12,811 nucleotides of DNA from JBJKSO01 sp046703825 (GTDB lineage: Bacteria > Chloroflexota > Dormibacteria > Aeolococcales > Bog-877). The stretch spans positions 1 to 12,811 of the forward strand of contig JBJKSO010000097.1 in assembly GCA_046703825.1 (NCBI GenBank). Direction: 5' to 3'. The notes beneath the pieces are model-generated. The model was given only the letters and a program-made list of their open reading frames with translations, searched no databases and was not told where the DNA came from. Both the position numbers and the translations under genes were made by a program. Below, one piece after another: positions 1-7,286 of this stretch; the first letter of the stretch is position 1, and every line of letters begins with the position of its first letter.

Positions 1-87
1 GTGGATGAGGAGCCGCAGGCCAAGCCCACCCCGCGGCGGCGCCGACCGTCGGCCCGCGGTGATCAGGAGCCGGCTAGCGAGACATGA
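1..87 (+). CDS. rplO: Probable C-terminal end of ribosomal protein L15 (partial)
   Basis: An open frame enters from the left edge and stops at TGA 85-87, sharing a 4-base ATGA overlap with secY. Only 28 residues are visible, beginning VDEEPQAKPTPRRRR and ending EPASET: a charged, Pro/Arg-rich, probably disordered tail. No conserved L15 core lies inside the window, so the name rests on context: rplO almost always sits directly upstream of secY in the spc operon. If correct, this L15 carries an unusually long basic-then-acidic C-terminal extension. The other open frame here runs far into secY and is much less likely. Confidence 0.5.
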   Translation: MDEEPQAKPTPRRRRPSARGDQEPASET

Positions 88-1439
88 GCCTGTTTGCAGC
101 GCTTCGCGCCGCGATGCAGGTTCCCGAACTGCGCCGGAAGTTACTGATCACGATCGGGCTTCTGTGCGCGTTTCGCGCGCTTGCCACCATCACCATCCCC
201 GGCGTCAACGGGGCAGCGTTGCAGCAACTCTTCGCCAACAACGGCCTCCTGGGCCTGGTGAACCTGTTCTCGGGCAGCGGCTTCCAGACCAGTGGCAGCA
301 ACGCCGGCATTTCCATTGTGGCGCTGGGGCTTAACCCCTACATCAACGCCACGATCATCATGCAGCTGATGACCGTCATCTCCACCCGGGTGAAGGAGAT
401 GTCCAAGGAGGGCCAGCTGGGACAGCGGCGGCTCACCCAGTACTCGCGCTACCTGACCGTCGCTTTGGCGCTGCTGCAGTCATTCGGCTATACGAGGCTC
501 TTCGAGAGCTACAGCTTCAACGGCACCTCCATCCTCTCTCCCAATACCTCGTGGCCGGAGGTCTTGGCGATCATGGTGGTCCTGACCGGCGGCACCATCA
601 TCATCATGTGGTTCGGCGAACTGATCACCGAATACGGGCTGGGCAACGGCGTTTCGATCATCATCATGGCCGGGATTCTGGCCCAGATCCCCGGCACCGT
701 GCTCGCCTTCACCAACGGCGGTCAGGCCCAGGTCAACACCATCTTTGTCTTCGCGGTGATCGGAATTCTGGCCGCGGCCGGGATCATCTTCGTGCAGCAG
801 GCCACCCGGAAGATTCCCATCCAGTCCGCCCAGCGGGTGGTGGGCAGGCAGACCTACCAGGGCCGAAGCAGCTTTCTGCCGCTCCGCGTCAACCAGGCGG
901 GCGTGATTCCCATCATCTTCGCGATCTCAATCATGTTCTTCCCGACCATCTTCGGCAACTTCTTCGCGCCCGCGACCGGCAAGGGTGGCGGGGTGATCGG
1001 GGGCATTGCCGGGTGGCTGCACACCAACTGGACCCCGTTCGGCCCCAACCTCTCCGTGGACATCACCTATGAGCTGGTGTACTTCGGTCTGATCATGGCC
1101 TTCACGTTCTTCTACACGGCGGTAACCTTTGACCCCGACGATGCCGCCGACAACCTGAAGAAGAGCGCGGTGTTCGTGCCCGGTATCCGCCCGGGGCGGG
1201 CCACCGCCGAGTACCTCGCCCGGGTCATGGGGCGCATTACCTTCGCCGGCGCCATCTTCCTGGGCGTGGTTACGGTGGTGTTGCCGCTGATCGTCTCCTA
1301 CTTGACCGGCCAGCAGCCGAACAACGGCTTCTACCTCGGCGGCACCGCGATCCTGATCGTGGTCGGGGTGTCGCTGGACACCATGAAGCAGCTGGAGACG
1401 CAGCTCCTGATGCGGCAGTATCGCGGCTTCATTCGGTGA
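84..1439 (+). CDS. secY: Protein translocase subunit SecY
   Basis: SecY is the channel-forming subunit of the SecYEG translocon in the cytoplasmic membrane; it passes unfolded secretory proteins and inserts membrane proteins. The 451-residue product has the family's usual length and about ten hydrophobic segments. Conserved pieces include GELITEYGLGNG near residue 178, the cytosolic loop RKIPIQSAQR near 241, LRVNQAGVIPIIFA near 270, and NLKKSAVFVPGIRPG near 355-370, the C-terminal cytosolic loop that contacts SecA and the ribosome. The C-terminus has GGTAILIVVGVSLDT. The ATG at 84 overlaps the preceding stop (ATGA); an AGGAG at 65-69 is rather far away, so translation is probably coupled to the upstream gene. 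secE and secG are not in the window. Confidence 0.97.
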   Translation: MSLFAALRAAMQVPELRRKLLITIGLLCAFRALATITIPGVNGAALQQLFANNGLLGLVNLFSGSGFQTSGSNAGISIVALGLNPYINATIIMQLMTVISTRVKEMSKEGQLGQRRLTQYSRYLTVALALLQSFGYTRLFESYSFNGTSILSPNTSWPEVLAIMVVLTGGTIIIMWFGELITEYGLGNGVSIIIMAGILAQIPGTVLAFTNGGQAQVNTIFVFAVIGILAAAGIIFVQQATRKIPIQSAQRVVGRQTYQGRSSFLPLRVNQAGVIPIIFAISIMFFPTIFGNFFAPATGKGGGVIGGIAGWLHTNWTPFGPNLSVDITYELVYFGLIMAFTFFYTAVTFDPDDAADNLKKSAVFVPGIRPGRATAEYLARVMGRITFAGAIFLGVVTVVLPLIVSYLTGQQPNNGFYLGGTAILIVVGVSLDTMKQLETQLLMRQYRGFIR

Positions 1440-1448
1440 GGTGAGGCG

Positions 1449-2033
1449 GTGAACGGCACCACCCTGAGCATGCGCAACCTGGCCCTCTTCGGGCCGCCGG
1501 GCTCGGGCAAGGGAACTCAGGCCCAGCTCTTGGCCGAGCGCCTGGGCATGGAGCACATCGCCACCGGCGATATGCTCCGCGAGGAGCGCTCCCGGGGGAC
1601 TGAGCTGGGCCAGATGGTCAGCTCCTACCTGAGCTCGGGCAAGCTGGTTCCGGATGAGGTGATCGTGGCCATGATCCGGCAGCGCTTGCAGCAATCGCAG
1701 CCCGAGCGGGGCTTCGTGCTGGACGGCTTCCCCCGCACCGCCAACCAGGCCCGGGCGTTGACCGAGATGCTGGACAGCCTGGAGCGACCGCTGGACCTGG
1801 TCGCGGTGCTCGACGTGGGCAAGGAGCAGATCGCGGGCCGGCTGGCGCTGCGGGCGCAGAAGGAGGGCCGCGACGACGACTCCCCGGATATCGTCGAGGA
1901 GCGCATCAAGGTCTACCGCGAGCAGGCCGAACCGGTTCTGCAGGTGCTGGCGGACAGCATTCCGGTGGTGCGGCTGAACGGCAACCAGGCGGTGGAGGAG
2001 GTCCACCGCCAGCTACTGGAGTCGCTCACCTGA
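1449..2033 (+). CDS. adk: Adenylate kinase (short-LID form)
   Basis: Adenylate kinase interconverts ATP + AMP and 2 ADP in the cytosol. The 194-residue product shows the P-loop GPPGSGKGT at residues 15-23, the AMP-binding stretch ATGDMLR, DGFPRT near residue 92, and a short LID around EGRDDDSPDIVEERIKVYR near 140. It lacks the roughly 27-residue LID insertion, and hence the zinc-binding cysteines, of the long bacterial form. The GTG at 1449 is preceded by GAGGTGAGG (1438-1446). An in-frame ATG at 1470 would trim seven residues and sits closer to where family members usually begin, but it lacks a clear ribosome-binding site. It follows secY by 9 bp and overlaps the probable map start. The secY-adk-map order is classical. 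Confidence 0.96.
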   Translation: MNGTTLSMRNLALFGPPGSGKGTQAQLLAERLGMEHIATGDMLREERSRGTELGQMVSSYLSSGKLVPDEVIVAMIRQRLQQSQPERGFVLDGFPRTANQARALTEMLDSLERPLDLVAVLDVGKEQIAGRLALRAQKEGRDDDSPDIVEERIKVYREQAEPVLQVLADSIPVVRLNGNQAVEEVHRQLLESLT

Positions 2034-2788
2034 TCACGCTCAAGCGGGCCGAGGAGATCCAGCGGATGCGCGAGGCGGGGCGGATGCTGGCGGAGGTGCT
2101 TCAGCAGCTGGCCGCCATGGTCCGCCCCGGCATCAGCACCGCCGACTTGGATCGGACCGCCAACCGCGAGATCCGCCGGCGCGGGTGCTTCCCCGGGTTT
2201 CTCGGCTACGACGGGTACCCCAAACACCTATGCGTGTCCGTCAACGACGAGGTGGTGCACGGCATCCCCGGGGGGCGCCGGCTCCAGGACGGGGATCTGG
2301 TGAGCCTGGACTGCGGTCTGGTCCACGACAGCTGGTGGGCCGACGCCGGCTTGACCGTCCCCTGCGGGAAGGTTGACGAGGAGGCCGAGCGGCTGATCCG
2401 GGTCACCAAGGAGGCGCTGGAGCTGGGGATCGCGGCGGCCCGACCCGGCAACCGGCTCGGTGACATCGGCCACGCCGTCCAAGCCCACGTCGAGGGCCAA
2501 GGCTTCAGCATCGTGCGCGGGTACACCGGTCACGGAATCGGACGCGACATGCACGAGGAGCCCGAGGTGCCCAACTACGGCCATCCCGGTCGCGGGATCG
2601 AGATCCGCCCCGGGCTGTGCCTGGCGATTGAGCCGATCGTCAACGAGGGCGACCCCGCCACCCGGGTGCAACCCGACGGCTGGACCGTGATCACCCAGGA
2701 CGGGCGCCGCTCCTGCTACTTCGAGCACACCGTTGCCATCGGCCCCGACGGCGCGGAGGTGCTCACCAGCCTGGCGAGCGCGGCCTGA
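2030..2788 (+). CDS. map: Type I methionine aminopeptidase, probable CTG start
   Basis: Map removes the initiator methionine from new proteins at the ribosome. Counting from CTG 2030 (252 residues), the five expected metal ligands are present: D94 (LDC), D105 (ADAG), H168 (GHGIG), E201 (IEPIVNEG) and E232 (YFEHT). The substrate-site His is H77 in HGIP. These fall a constant 3 residues before the E. coli ligands (97, 108, 171, 204, 235). The first ATG in frame is at 2066 and has GAGGAG 9 bases upstream, but a start there deletes ITLKRAEEIQR, which matches the conserved N-terminus of the family (E. coli ISIKTPEDIEK). No ATG, GTG or TTG lies upstream in frame nearby. CTG 2030 has GGAG at 2018-2021 and overlaps the adk stop as CTGA. 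If only canonical starts are allowed, the gene runs 2066-2788. Confidence 0.93.
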   Translation: MITLKRAEEIQRMREAGRMLAEVLQQLAAMVRPGISTADLDRTANREIRRRGCFPGFLGYDGYPKHLCVSVNDEVVHGIPGGRRLQDGDLVSLDCGLVHDSWWADAGLTVPCGKVDEEAERLIRVTKEALELGIAAARPGNRLGDIGHAVQAHVEGQGFSIVRGYTGHGIGRDMHEEPEVPNYGHPGRGIEIRPGLCLAIEPIVNEGDPATRVQPDGWTVITQDGRRSCYFEHTVAIGPDGAEVLTSLASAA

Positions 2789-2812
2789 GCATGCTCGGCC
2801 GCCGAGATCGGC

Positions 2813-2818
2813 TATACT
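2813..2818 (+). promoter_or_regulatory. Possible -10 promoter element upstream of infA
   Basis: The hexamer TATACT lies in the gap after map and differs from the consensus TATAAT at one position, standing out against GC-rich surroundings. No convincing -35 box is seen 16-18 bases upstream (the region reads CATGCT). It would start transcription near 2824-2826, about 24 bases before the GTG at 2849. An identical hexamer occurs before argF. Confidence 0.35.
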
Positions 2819-2848
2819 TTGCCAAGGCGCAGCTTGCTCTCTTTGCGC

Positions 2849-3073
2849 GTGCCTGCCACCAGCAATAGTCCCGGCGGAATCCGGGGCCGAGTCCTTGAGC
2901 CTTTGCCAAACTCGCTCTACCGGGTCGAGTTGGAAGGCGGGGGCAAGGTGGTAGCCCACGCAGCGGGGCCGGCTCGCCTGGCAAGCGTCCGTATCCTGCC
3001 GGGGGATCTGGTGCTGGTGGAGCTGTCCACCACCGATCCCGGAAGGGGACGGATCTTGTCCCGCCTTATCTAG
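2849..3073 (+). CDS. infA: Translation initiation factor IF-1 (divergent)
   Basis: IF-1 is a small OB-fold (S1-type) protein that binds the 30S A site during initiation. From GTG 2849 the product is 74 residues, close to the usual 72. It has IRGRVLEPLPN (11-21), YRVELEGGGKVVAH (24-37), VRILPGDLVLVELS (47-60) and GRGRI (65-69). Two usually strong motifs are altered: GKMR reads GPAR, and the Tyr/Leu of PYDLTRGRI are replaced (TTDPGRGRI). The start is uncertain: in-frame TTG codons at 2819, 2834 and 2843 are possible. TTG 2834 has AAGG at 2824-2827, whereas GTG 2849 has no clear ribosome-binding site but gives the best length. Position between map and rpmJ supports the name. Confidence 0.88.
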   Translation: MPATSNSPGGIRGRVLEPLPNSLYRVELEGGGKVVAHAAGPARLASVRILPGDLVLVELSTTDPGRGRILSRLI

Positions 3074-3086
3074 TCAGGGAGCTCCA

Positions 3087-3200
3087 GTGAAAGTCCGAGC
3101 CTCGGTGAAGCGGATCTGCGACAAGTGCAAGGTGATTCGCAGGTCCGGCACGGTTCGGGTGATCTGCGAGAACCCCAAGCACAAGCAGCGCCAAGGCTGA
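3087..3200 (+). CDS. rpmJ: 50S ribosomal protein L36 (zinc-binding form)
   Basis: L36 is the smallest protein of the large subunit. The 37-residue product begins MKVRASVKRICDKCK and ends ENPKHKQRQG, close to the family consensus over its whole length. The zinc ligands C11, C14, C27 and H32 are all present, so this is the C+ form rather than the cysteine-free paralogue expressed under zinc starvation. The GTG start has GGGAG at 3077-3081, six bases upstream. It sits 13 bp after infA and 17 bp before rpsM, the usual infA-rpmJ-rpsM order. Confidence 0.97.
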   Translation: MKVRASVKRICDKCKVIRRSGTVRVICENPKHKQRQG

Positions 3201-3217
3201 GCGGGGAGCGGCACCAG

Positions 3218-3601
3218 ATGGCTCGAATCGCGGGAGTGGACCTTCCCAGGGACAAGCGGGTGGAGATCGGCCTCACCTACATCTACGGTATTGGGCGGGT
3301 GACCAGCCTCAAGCTGCTGCGCATCGCCCAAGTCGATCCGGGGATCCGGGTCAACGATCTCAGCGACACCCAGGTGGTCCGGCTGCGCGACGTCATCGCC
3401 AAGGAGCTCCCGGGCCGGGTGGAGGGTGACCTCCGGCGCCAGGTGGCGCTGAACGTCAAGCGGCTGATGGAGATCGGCACCTACCGCGGTCTGCGCCACC
3501 GGCGCGGCCTGCCGGTGCGGGGCCAGCGGACGCGGACCAACGCCCGTGCCCGGCGCGGACCGCGCAAGACCGTGGGCGTGAGGCGGAAGCGGGGTAAGTG
3601 A
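3218..3601 (+). CDS. rpsM: 30S ribosomal protein S13
   Basis: S13 sits in the head of the small subunit and touches the large subunit and P-site tRNA. The 127-residue product starts MARIAGVDLPRDKRVEIGLT, has the helix-hairpin element IYGIG at 22-26, and carries the signature RHRRGLPVRGQRTRTNAR at 93-110, followed by a basic tail RKTVGVRRKRGK. The ATG at 3218 matches the family start exactly and has GGGGAG at 3203-3208. The frame is open further upstream through rpmJ, but that extension is not S13-like. It leads the alpha-operon block rpsM-rpsK-rpsD-rpoA-rplQ. The 17-bp gap is too short for the pseudoknot leader through which S4 controls this operon in E. coli. Confidence 0.97.
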   Translation: MARIAGVDLPRDKRVEIGLTYIYGIGRVTSLKLLRIAQVDPGIRVNDLSDTQVVRLRDVIAKELPGRVEGDLRRQVALNVKRLMEIGTYRGLRHRRGLPVRGQRTRTNARARRGPRKTVGVRRKRGK

Positions 3602-3645
3602 GGCGCGGCCGCCCCGGACTGGGGTGGTGGATTTGAGGAGCAGGC

Positions 3646-4041
3646 TTGGCCAAGAAGAAGAAGGTGATCCGGACTCGGCGCCGCGAGCGCAAGAACGTGG
3701 TGGTCGGCCGCGCGCACATCCTCAGCACGTTCAACAACACCATCGTCACCCTCACCGACCCCCAGGGCAACGTGCTGGCCTGGGGTAGCGCCGGCTCCTC
3801 CGGGTTCAAGGGCTCGCGCAAGAGCACCCCTTTCGCGGCGCAGATCACCGCCGAGGCGGCGGCCAAGCGGGCGATGGAACACGGCCTGCGCTCGGTCGAG
3901 GTGCTGGTCAAGGGTCCGGGTTCTGGAAGGGAGGCCGCCATTCGACAGTTGCAGGCGGCGGGTCTCGAGGTCACCGCGATCACTGACGTCACTCCGGTTC
4001 CTCACAACGGCTGCCGACCGCCCAAGCGCAGGAGGGTCTAA
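3646..4041 (+). CDS. rpsK: 30S ribosomal protein S11
   Basis: S11 lies on the platform of the small subunit, near the E site. The 131-residue product begins MAKKKKVIRTRRRERKN and has the conserved HILSTFNNTIVT (24-35), GFKGSRKSTPFAAQ (53-66), PGSGREAAIR (91-100) and the C-terminal signature DVTPVPHNGCRPPKRRRV (114-131). The TTG start at 3646 has GAGGAG at 3635-3640, five bases upstream; no ATG or GTG fits better. The 44-bp gap after rpsM is the longest in the alpha block; I see only a GC-rich stretch with GCGGCCGC and no convincing promoter or hairpin there. Confidence 0.97.
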   Translation: MAKKKKVIRTRRRERKNVVVGRAHILSTFNNTIVTLTDPQGNVLAWGSAGSSGFKGSRKSTPFAAQITAEAAAKRAMEHGLRSVEVLVKGPGSGREAAIRQLQAAGLEVTAITDVTPVPHNGCRPPKRRRV

Positions 4042-4044
4042 ACC

Positions 4045-4683
4045 GTGGGCAACCCGCACCTGCCGGTCTGCCGCCTGTGCCGGCGCGAGGGCGTCAAGCT
4101 CTTTCTCAAGGGGGACAAGTGCCTGGGCGACAAGTGCACTTTCACCAAGCGCAACGCTGCTCCCCCGGGCCAGCACGGCCTAGCCCGCCGCCGCCGCATC
4201 AGTGAGTACGGCATCCAGCTGCGGGCCAAGCAACGCGGTCGCCGCCTGTACGGCGTGTCCGAGACCCAGTTCCGCAACTACTTCACCGCCGCCGCCGCCC
4301 GCAAAGGGGTCACTGGCACGGTGCTCCTGCAGATGCTCGAGCAGCGTTTGGACAACGTCGTCTACCGCGCCGGCTACGCCTCCTCGCGCAAGGAGGCCCG
4401 CGAGTTGGTCTCACACCGCCACTTCCAGGTCGACGGCCGGACCGTCAACATTGCCTCGTACCAGGTGCGACCCGGCCAGGTGGTCACGGTGCGCGAGCGC
4501 AGCCGCGAACTGGAACCGATCCGCCGCTCTTCGGAAAGCCGCGGCGGTCAGGGGATCCCTGAGTGGCTCACCGTCTACCCCCAGGAGTGGCGAATCGACG
4601 TGACCCGGCAGCCGGAGCGGGGTGAGGTTGAATCCTTCGTCGACGAGCAACTGATCGTCGAGTACTACTCCCGCTTAATTTAG
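4045..4683 (+). CDS. rpsD: 30S ribosomal protein S4 (zinc-binding form)
   Basis: S4 is a primary 16S rRNA-binding protein that starts assembly of the small-subunit body. The 212-residue product opens with a zinc-knuckle pattern: C9, C12, C26 and C31 (CRLC and CLGDKC), so it is the C+ paralogue. This is followed by PPGQHG, and the S4 RNA-binding domain spans about residues 97-160 (MLEQRLDNVVYRAGYASSR, then HFQVDGRTVNI). The C-terminus EQLIVEYYSRLI is typical. The GTG start has GGAGGG at 4031-4036, eight bases upstream, and only 3 bases separate it from the rpsK stop. In E. coli S4 represses the alpha operon; no matching leader is seen here. Confidence 0.97.
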   Translation: MGNPHLPVCRLCRREGVKLFLKGDKCLGDKCTFTKRNAAPPGQHGLARRRRISEYGIQLRAKQRGRRLYGVSETQFRNYFTAAAARKGVTGTVLLQMLEQRLDNVVYRAGYASSRKEARELVSHRHFQVDGRTVNIASYQVRPGQVVTVRERSRELEPIRRSSESRGGQGIPEWLTVYPQEWRIDVTRQPERGEVESFVDEQLIVEYYSRLI

Positions 4684-4714
4684 GGGCGAGCGCGCCCGCA
4701 AGACGAGGAACCTT

Positions 4715-5692
4715 TTGCAGATGCCAGAGACCGCGATCCAACCAACGGTCCACGAGGTCGAGGGTTCGACCGACCAGGGCCGCTTCGAAATCGAACCGCT
4801 GGAGGCCGGGTACGGCACTACCCTGGGCAACTCTTTGCGCCGGGTACTGCTTTCCTCCCTGAGCGGTGCGGCGGTGACCGCCGTGTCCATCGACGGGGTG
4901 GCCCATGAGTTCTCCAGCATCAAGTACGTCAAGGAGGACGTCGGCGAGATCCTGCTCAACCTGAAGCAGCTGAGCCTCACCTGCCACAACCCCGAGGGTG
5001 CCCACCTCACTCTGGACGTACAGGGCTCGCGCCGGGTGACGGCGGCGGACATCAGCCCCAACGCCGACGTCGAGGTCGCCAACCCCGATCTCTACATCTG
5101 CACCTTGGATGGCGACCAAGCCCGGCTGCGCATGGACCTCACCGTCGAGATCGGCAGAGGCTACTCGCCCGCGGAGCGCAACAAGAAGGAGGGGCAGCCC
5201 ATCGGGGTCATTCCCGTGGATGCGCTCTTCACCCCGGTGGTAAAGGCCAACTTCTTGGTCGAGAAGACCCGGGTGGGGCAGGACACCGACTGGGAGAAGC
5301 TGGTGCTGGAGGTGCGGACCAACGGCACCATCGCCCCGGTGGAGGCGGTGAGCCGGGCCGCCCAGTACTACATCCGGCACCTGAACCTCTTCGCCACCTT
5401 CGGCGACAGCCTGGCGGCGGCCACCGACGGTGCCGCGCCCCCCACCGATCTCAAGAGCCGTCTGGCGGAGGTCCCGGTCGAGGAGCTGGAGCTCAGCGTG
5501 CGTGCGCTCAACTGTCTCAAGGCCAACGACATCACCAAGATCGGCGAGCTTCTGGGAATGCGGGTGGAGGAGTTGCTGGCGCTGCGCAACTTCGGTTCGA
5601 AGTCGCTGGACGAGATCAAGGAGAAGCTGGTGGCCCGGGGTTTCGTGTCGCCAGACGAGATCGACACCGTCTTCGTCAGCGGGGACCGCTGA
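4715..5692 (+). CDS. rpoA: DNA-directed RNA polymerase subunit alpha
   Basis: Alpha dimerises to nucleate polymerase assembly; its C-terminal domain binds UP elements and activators. The 325-residue product has an N-terminal assembly domain to about residue 232, including EPLEAGYGTTLGNSLRRVLL (27-46), EILLNLKQL (78-86) and RHLNLFATFG (221-230). A short Ala/Pro-rich linker follows, then the C-terminal domain at about 252-312. The DNA-contacting residues are kept: R263, N266, C267 and K269 (VRALNCLK), and G294, K296 and S297 (NFGSKSL). TTG 4715 lies four bases after GAGGAA (4705-4710); the in-frame ATG at 4721 is an equally sensible start and would remove two residues. It lies between rpsD and rplQ, the universal bacterial order. 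Confidence 0.97.
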   Translation: MQMPETAIQPTVHEVEGSTDQGRFEIEPLEAGYGTTLGNSLRRVLLSSLSGAAVTAVSIDGVAHEFSSIKYVKEDVGEILLNLKQLSLTCHNPEGAHLTLDVQGSRRVTAADISPNADVEVANPDLYICTLDGDQARLRMDLTVEIGRGYSPAERNKKEGQPIGVIPVDALFTPVVKANFLVEKTRVGQDTDWEKLVLEVRTNGTIAPVEAVSRAAQYYIRHLNLFATFGDSLAAATDGAAPPTDLKSRLAEVPVEELELSVRALNCLKANDITKIGELLGMRVEELLALRNFGSKSLDEIKEKLVARGFVSPDEIDTVFVSGDR

Positions 5693-5698
5693 TCCGCG

Positions 5699-6052
5699 AT
5701 GAGACATCGCAAGGCCGGGCGCAAGCTGGGGCGGAGCTCCGCCCACCGCGTGGCGCTCACCCGCAACCTGGCCACCGCGCTTTTGGAGCATGGTCGGATT
5801 GAGACCACCGAAGCCAAGGCCAAGGAGCTGCGGCGCTGGGTGGATCGGCTGGTGACCTCGGCGAAGGCGGACGATCTGCACTCGCGCCGCCAGATCGCCG
5901 CCGTGATCCACAAGCAGGAAGTGGCCGCCCAGCTGTTTGGGCAGTACCTGGAGCGGTACCGGGAACGCCCCGGCGGCTACACCCGGATCGTGCCCAAGGG
6001 CAACCGGGGTGGAGACGGTGCCCCAGTGGTGGTGGTGGAGATGGTGGAGTGA
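5699..6052 (+). CDS. rplQ: 50S ribosomal protein L17
   Basis: L17 lies near the peptide exit tunnel of the large subunit. The 117-residue product has MRHRKAGRKLGRSSAHR at the start, IETTEAKAKELRRWVD at 34-49, and GGYTRIVPKGNRGGDGAP at 92-109, all family signatures. It ends in a run of valines, VVVVEMVE, encoded by a GTG/GGT-rich tract at about 6026-6049. The ATG is 6 bp after rpoA with no strong ribosome-binding site (GGGGA at 5681-5685 is distant), so translational coupling to rpoA is likely. Its stop overlaps the truA start as GTGA. Confidence 0.97.
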   Translation: MRHRKAGRKLGRSSAHRVALTRNLATALLEHGRIETTEAKAKELRRWVDRLVTSAKADDLHSRRQIAAVIHKQEVAAQLFGQYLERYRERPGGYTRIVPKGNRGGDGAPVVVVEMVE

Positions 6053-6813
6053 GCGGTTCTACCTACCGAATGCTGCTCACCTACGACGGCAGCGCCTACC
6101 GGGGCTGGCAGTTCCAAGGCGGTGTTCCCACGGTGGAGGGCCAGCTGCGGTCGGCGCTCGGCGGCCTGACTGGCGAGTCGGTGGCCTTCACCGCCGCCGG
6201 CCGCACTGATCGCGGGGTCCACGCCCACGGCCAGGTGGTCGCGATGACTTTGAGCCGGCCCTACCCCGTTGACACGCTGCGCTCGGCCACCAACGCCCGG
6301 CTGCCGGAAGACATCCGGGTCCTCAGGGTGGAGTCGGCCCCGGCGGGATTCCATCCGCGCTTCGCCGCCTGGCGGCGCACCTACCGCTACCTGGTGCGAG
6401 TCGGCGCCGGTCAGGCGCCGGTAGGCCGACAGTACGTCTGGGACGTGAGCCAGCCCTTGGAGTTGGCGCCGATGCGCCGGGGCGCTGCTCTGCTGCTGGG
6501 CAGCCACGACTTCGGCGCCTTCGGCACGAGCCCCCAGCCCGGCGGTCACAGCGTGCGGACGATCGACCGGCTTTCACTGCGAGCCTCGGGAGTACTGCTC
6601 ACCATCGAGGTCCGCGCCGATGCCTTCCTGCGGGGGATGATGCGCCGGCTGGCCGGCGCTCTGGTCGAGGTGGGCAGGGGCCGGATGTCGCCCGATCGGC
6701 TGGTCGGCTTTCTGGAGCAGCCCCGGGCCGCCCAGGTGGCTGCGATGGCGCCGGCGCGGGGCTTGCACCAGTGGCGGGTGGAGTATCGGAGCCCGTCGGG
6801 GAGCTTAGGGTGA
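6049..6813 (+). CDS. truA: tRNA pseudouridine(38-40) synthase TruA
   Basis: TruA converts uridines 38-40 in the anticodon arm of many tRNAs to pseudouridine. The 254-residue product has LTYDGSAYRGWQFQ near residues 10-23 and the catalytic motif AGRTDRGVHA with nucleophile D54. It also has HPRFAAWRRTYRYLV near 101-115 and the late element DAFLRGMMRRLAGALVEVGRG near 191-210. Its length matches the family. The GTG start overlaps the rplQ stop (GTGA), and its own stop overlaps the rplM start in the same way. rplQ-truA-rplM-rpsI is common in Gram-positive bacteria and their relatives. Confidence 0.95.
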   Translation: MSGSTYRMLLTYDGSAYRGWQFQGGVPTVEGQLRSALGGLTGESVAFTAAGRTDRGVHAHGQVVAMTLSRPYPVDTLRSATNARLPEDIRVLRVESAPAGFHPRFAAWRRTYRYLVRVGAGQAPVGRQYVWDVSQPLELAPMRRGAALLLGSHDFGAFGTSPQPGGHSVRTIDRLSLRASGVLLTIEVRADAFLRGMMRRLAGALVEVGRGRMSPDRLVGFLEQPRAAQVAAMAPARGLHQWRVEYRSPSGSLG

Positions 6814-7286
6814 GCAGCAGCACACACGTTCAGCGGACTTTTGTCGCCTCGGCGCTGACGCAGGCCCCGGCCTGGTACCTGGTCGATGCCAAGGACCAGA
6901 CCCTGGGACGGCTGGCGGTCAACCTGGCTCGGGTGCTGCGGGGCAAGCACCGCAGCAGCTACACCCCTCACAGCCTCTGCGGGGATTTCGTGGTGGTGGT
7001 CAACGCGGATCGGGTCCACGTGACGGGCAACAAGATGCGCGACAAGGTCTACGACCGCTACAGCGGCTATCCCGGCGGTCGGCGGGAGCGGACCTTTGAA
7101 GAGGCGATCAGCAGAGACGCGACCTTTCCGCTGCACGAGGCGGTGCGGGGGATGCTGGGGCACAACACCCTGGGTGGACGGCAGCTCAGGCGGCTCAAGG
7201 TCTACGCTGGCCCGGAGCATCCCCACGCGGCGCAGCAGCCGGTGGCGATCACTTTCGGAGATCAGGGACAGGTGATAACGCTGTGA
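6810..7286 (+). CDS. rplM: 50S ribosomal protein L13
   Basis: L13 is an early assembly protein of the large subunit. From GTG 6810 the product is 158 residues, with WYLVDAKDQTLGRLA (22-36), LRGKHRSSYTPH (43-54), GDFVVVVNADRVHVTGNK (58-75), RYSGYPGG (83-90) and LKVYAGPEHPHAAQQP (129-144). A ribosome-binding site GGGGAG (6798-6803) lies six bases upstream, and the start overlaps the truA stop as GTGA. The frame stays open upstream to 6771, but that stretch is inside truA. The first 20 residues (SSSTHVQRTFVASALTQAPA) are slightly longer than in most L13 proteins. Confidence 0.96.
   Translation: MSSSTHVQRTFVASALTQAPAWYLVDAKDQTLGRLAVNLARVLRGKHRSSYTPHSLCGDFVVVVNADRVHVTGNKMRDKVYDRYSGYPGGRRERTFEEAISRDATFPLHEAVRGMLGHNTLGGRQLRRLKVYAGPEHPHAAQQPVAITFGDQGQVITL

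Noticed and set aside
5..334. Open frame with start at 5 overlapping secY
   Set aside because: It runs 250 bases into secY in another frame with Arg/Pro/His-rich content; the frame ending at 87 with an ATGA overlap is more plausible.
927..2006. Antisense open frame (359 codons) across secY and adk
   Set aside because: Same reason: no start signal or domain, and it mirrors codon bias of the + strand genes.
3201..3217. S4-binding alpha-operon leader before rpsM
   Set aside because: Only 17 bases separate rpmJ and rpsM, and no pseudoknot can form outside the coding sequence.
4568..5911. Long antisense open frame (447 codons) across rpsD, rpoA and rplQ
   Set aside because: It is a shadow of GC-rich coding DNA: composition is His/Arg/Gly/Leu-rich with no recognisable family, and it lies opposite three certain genes.
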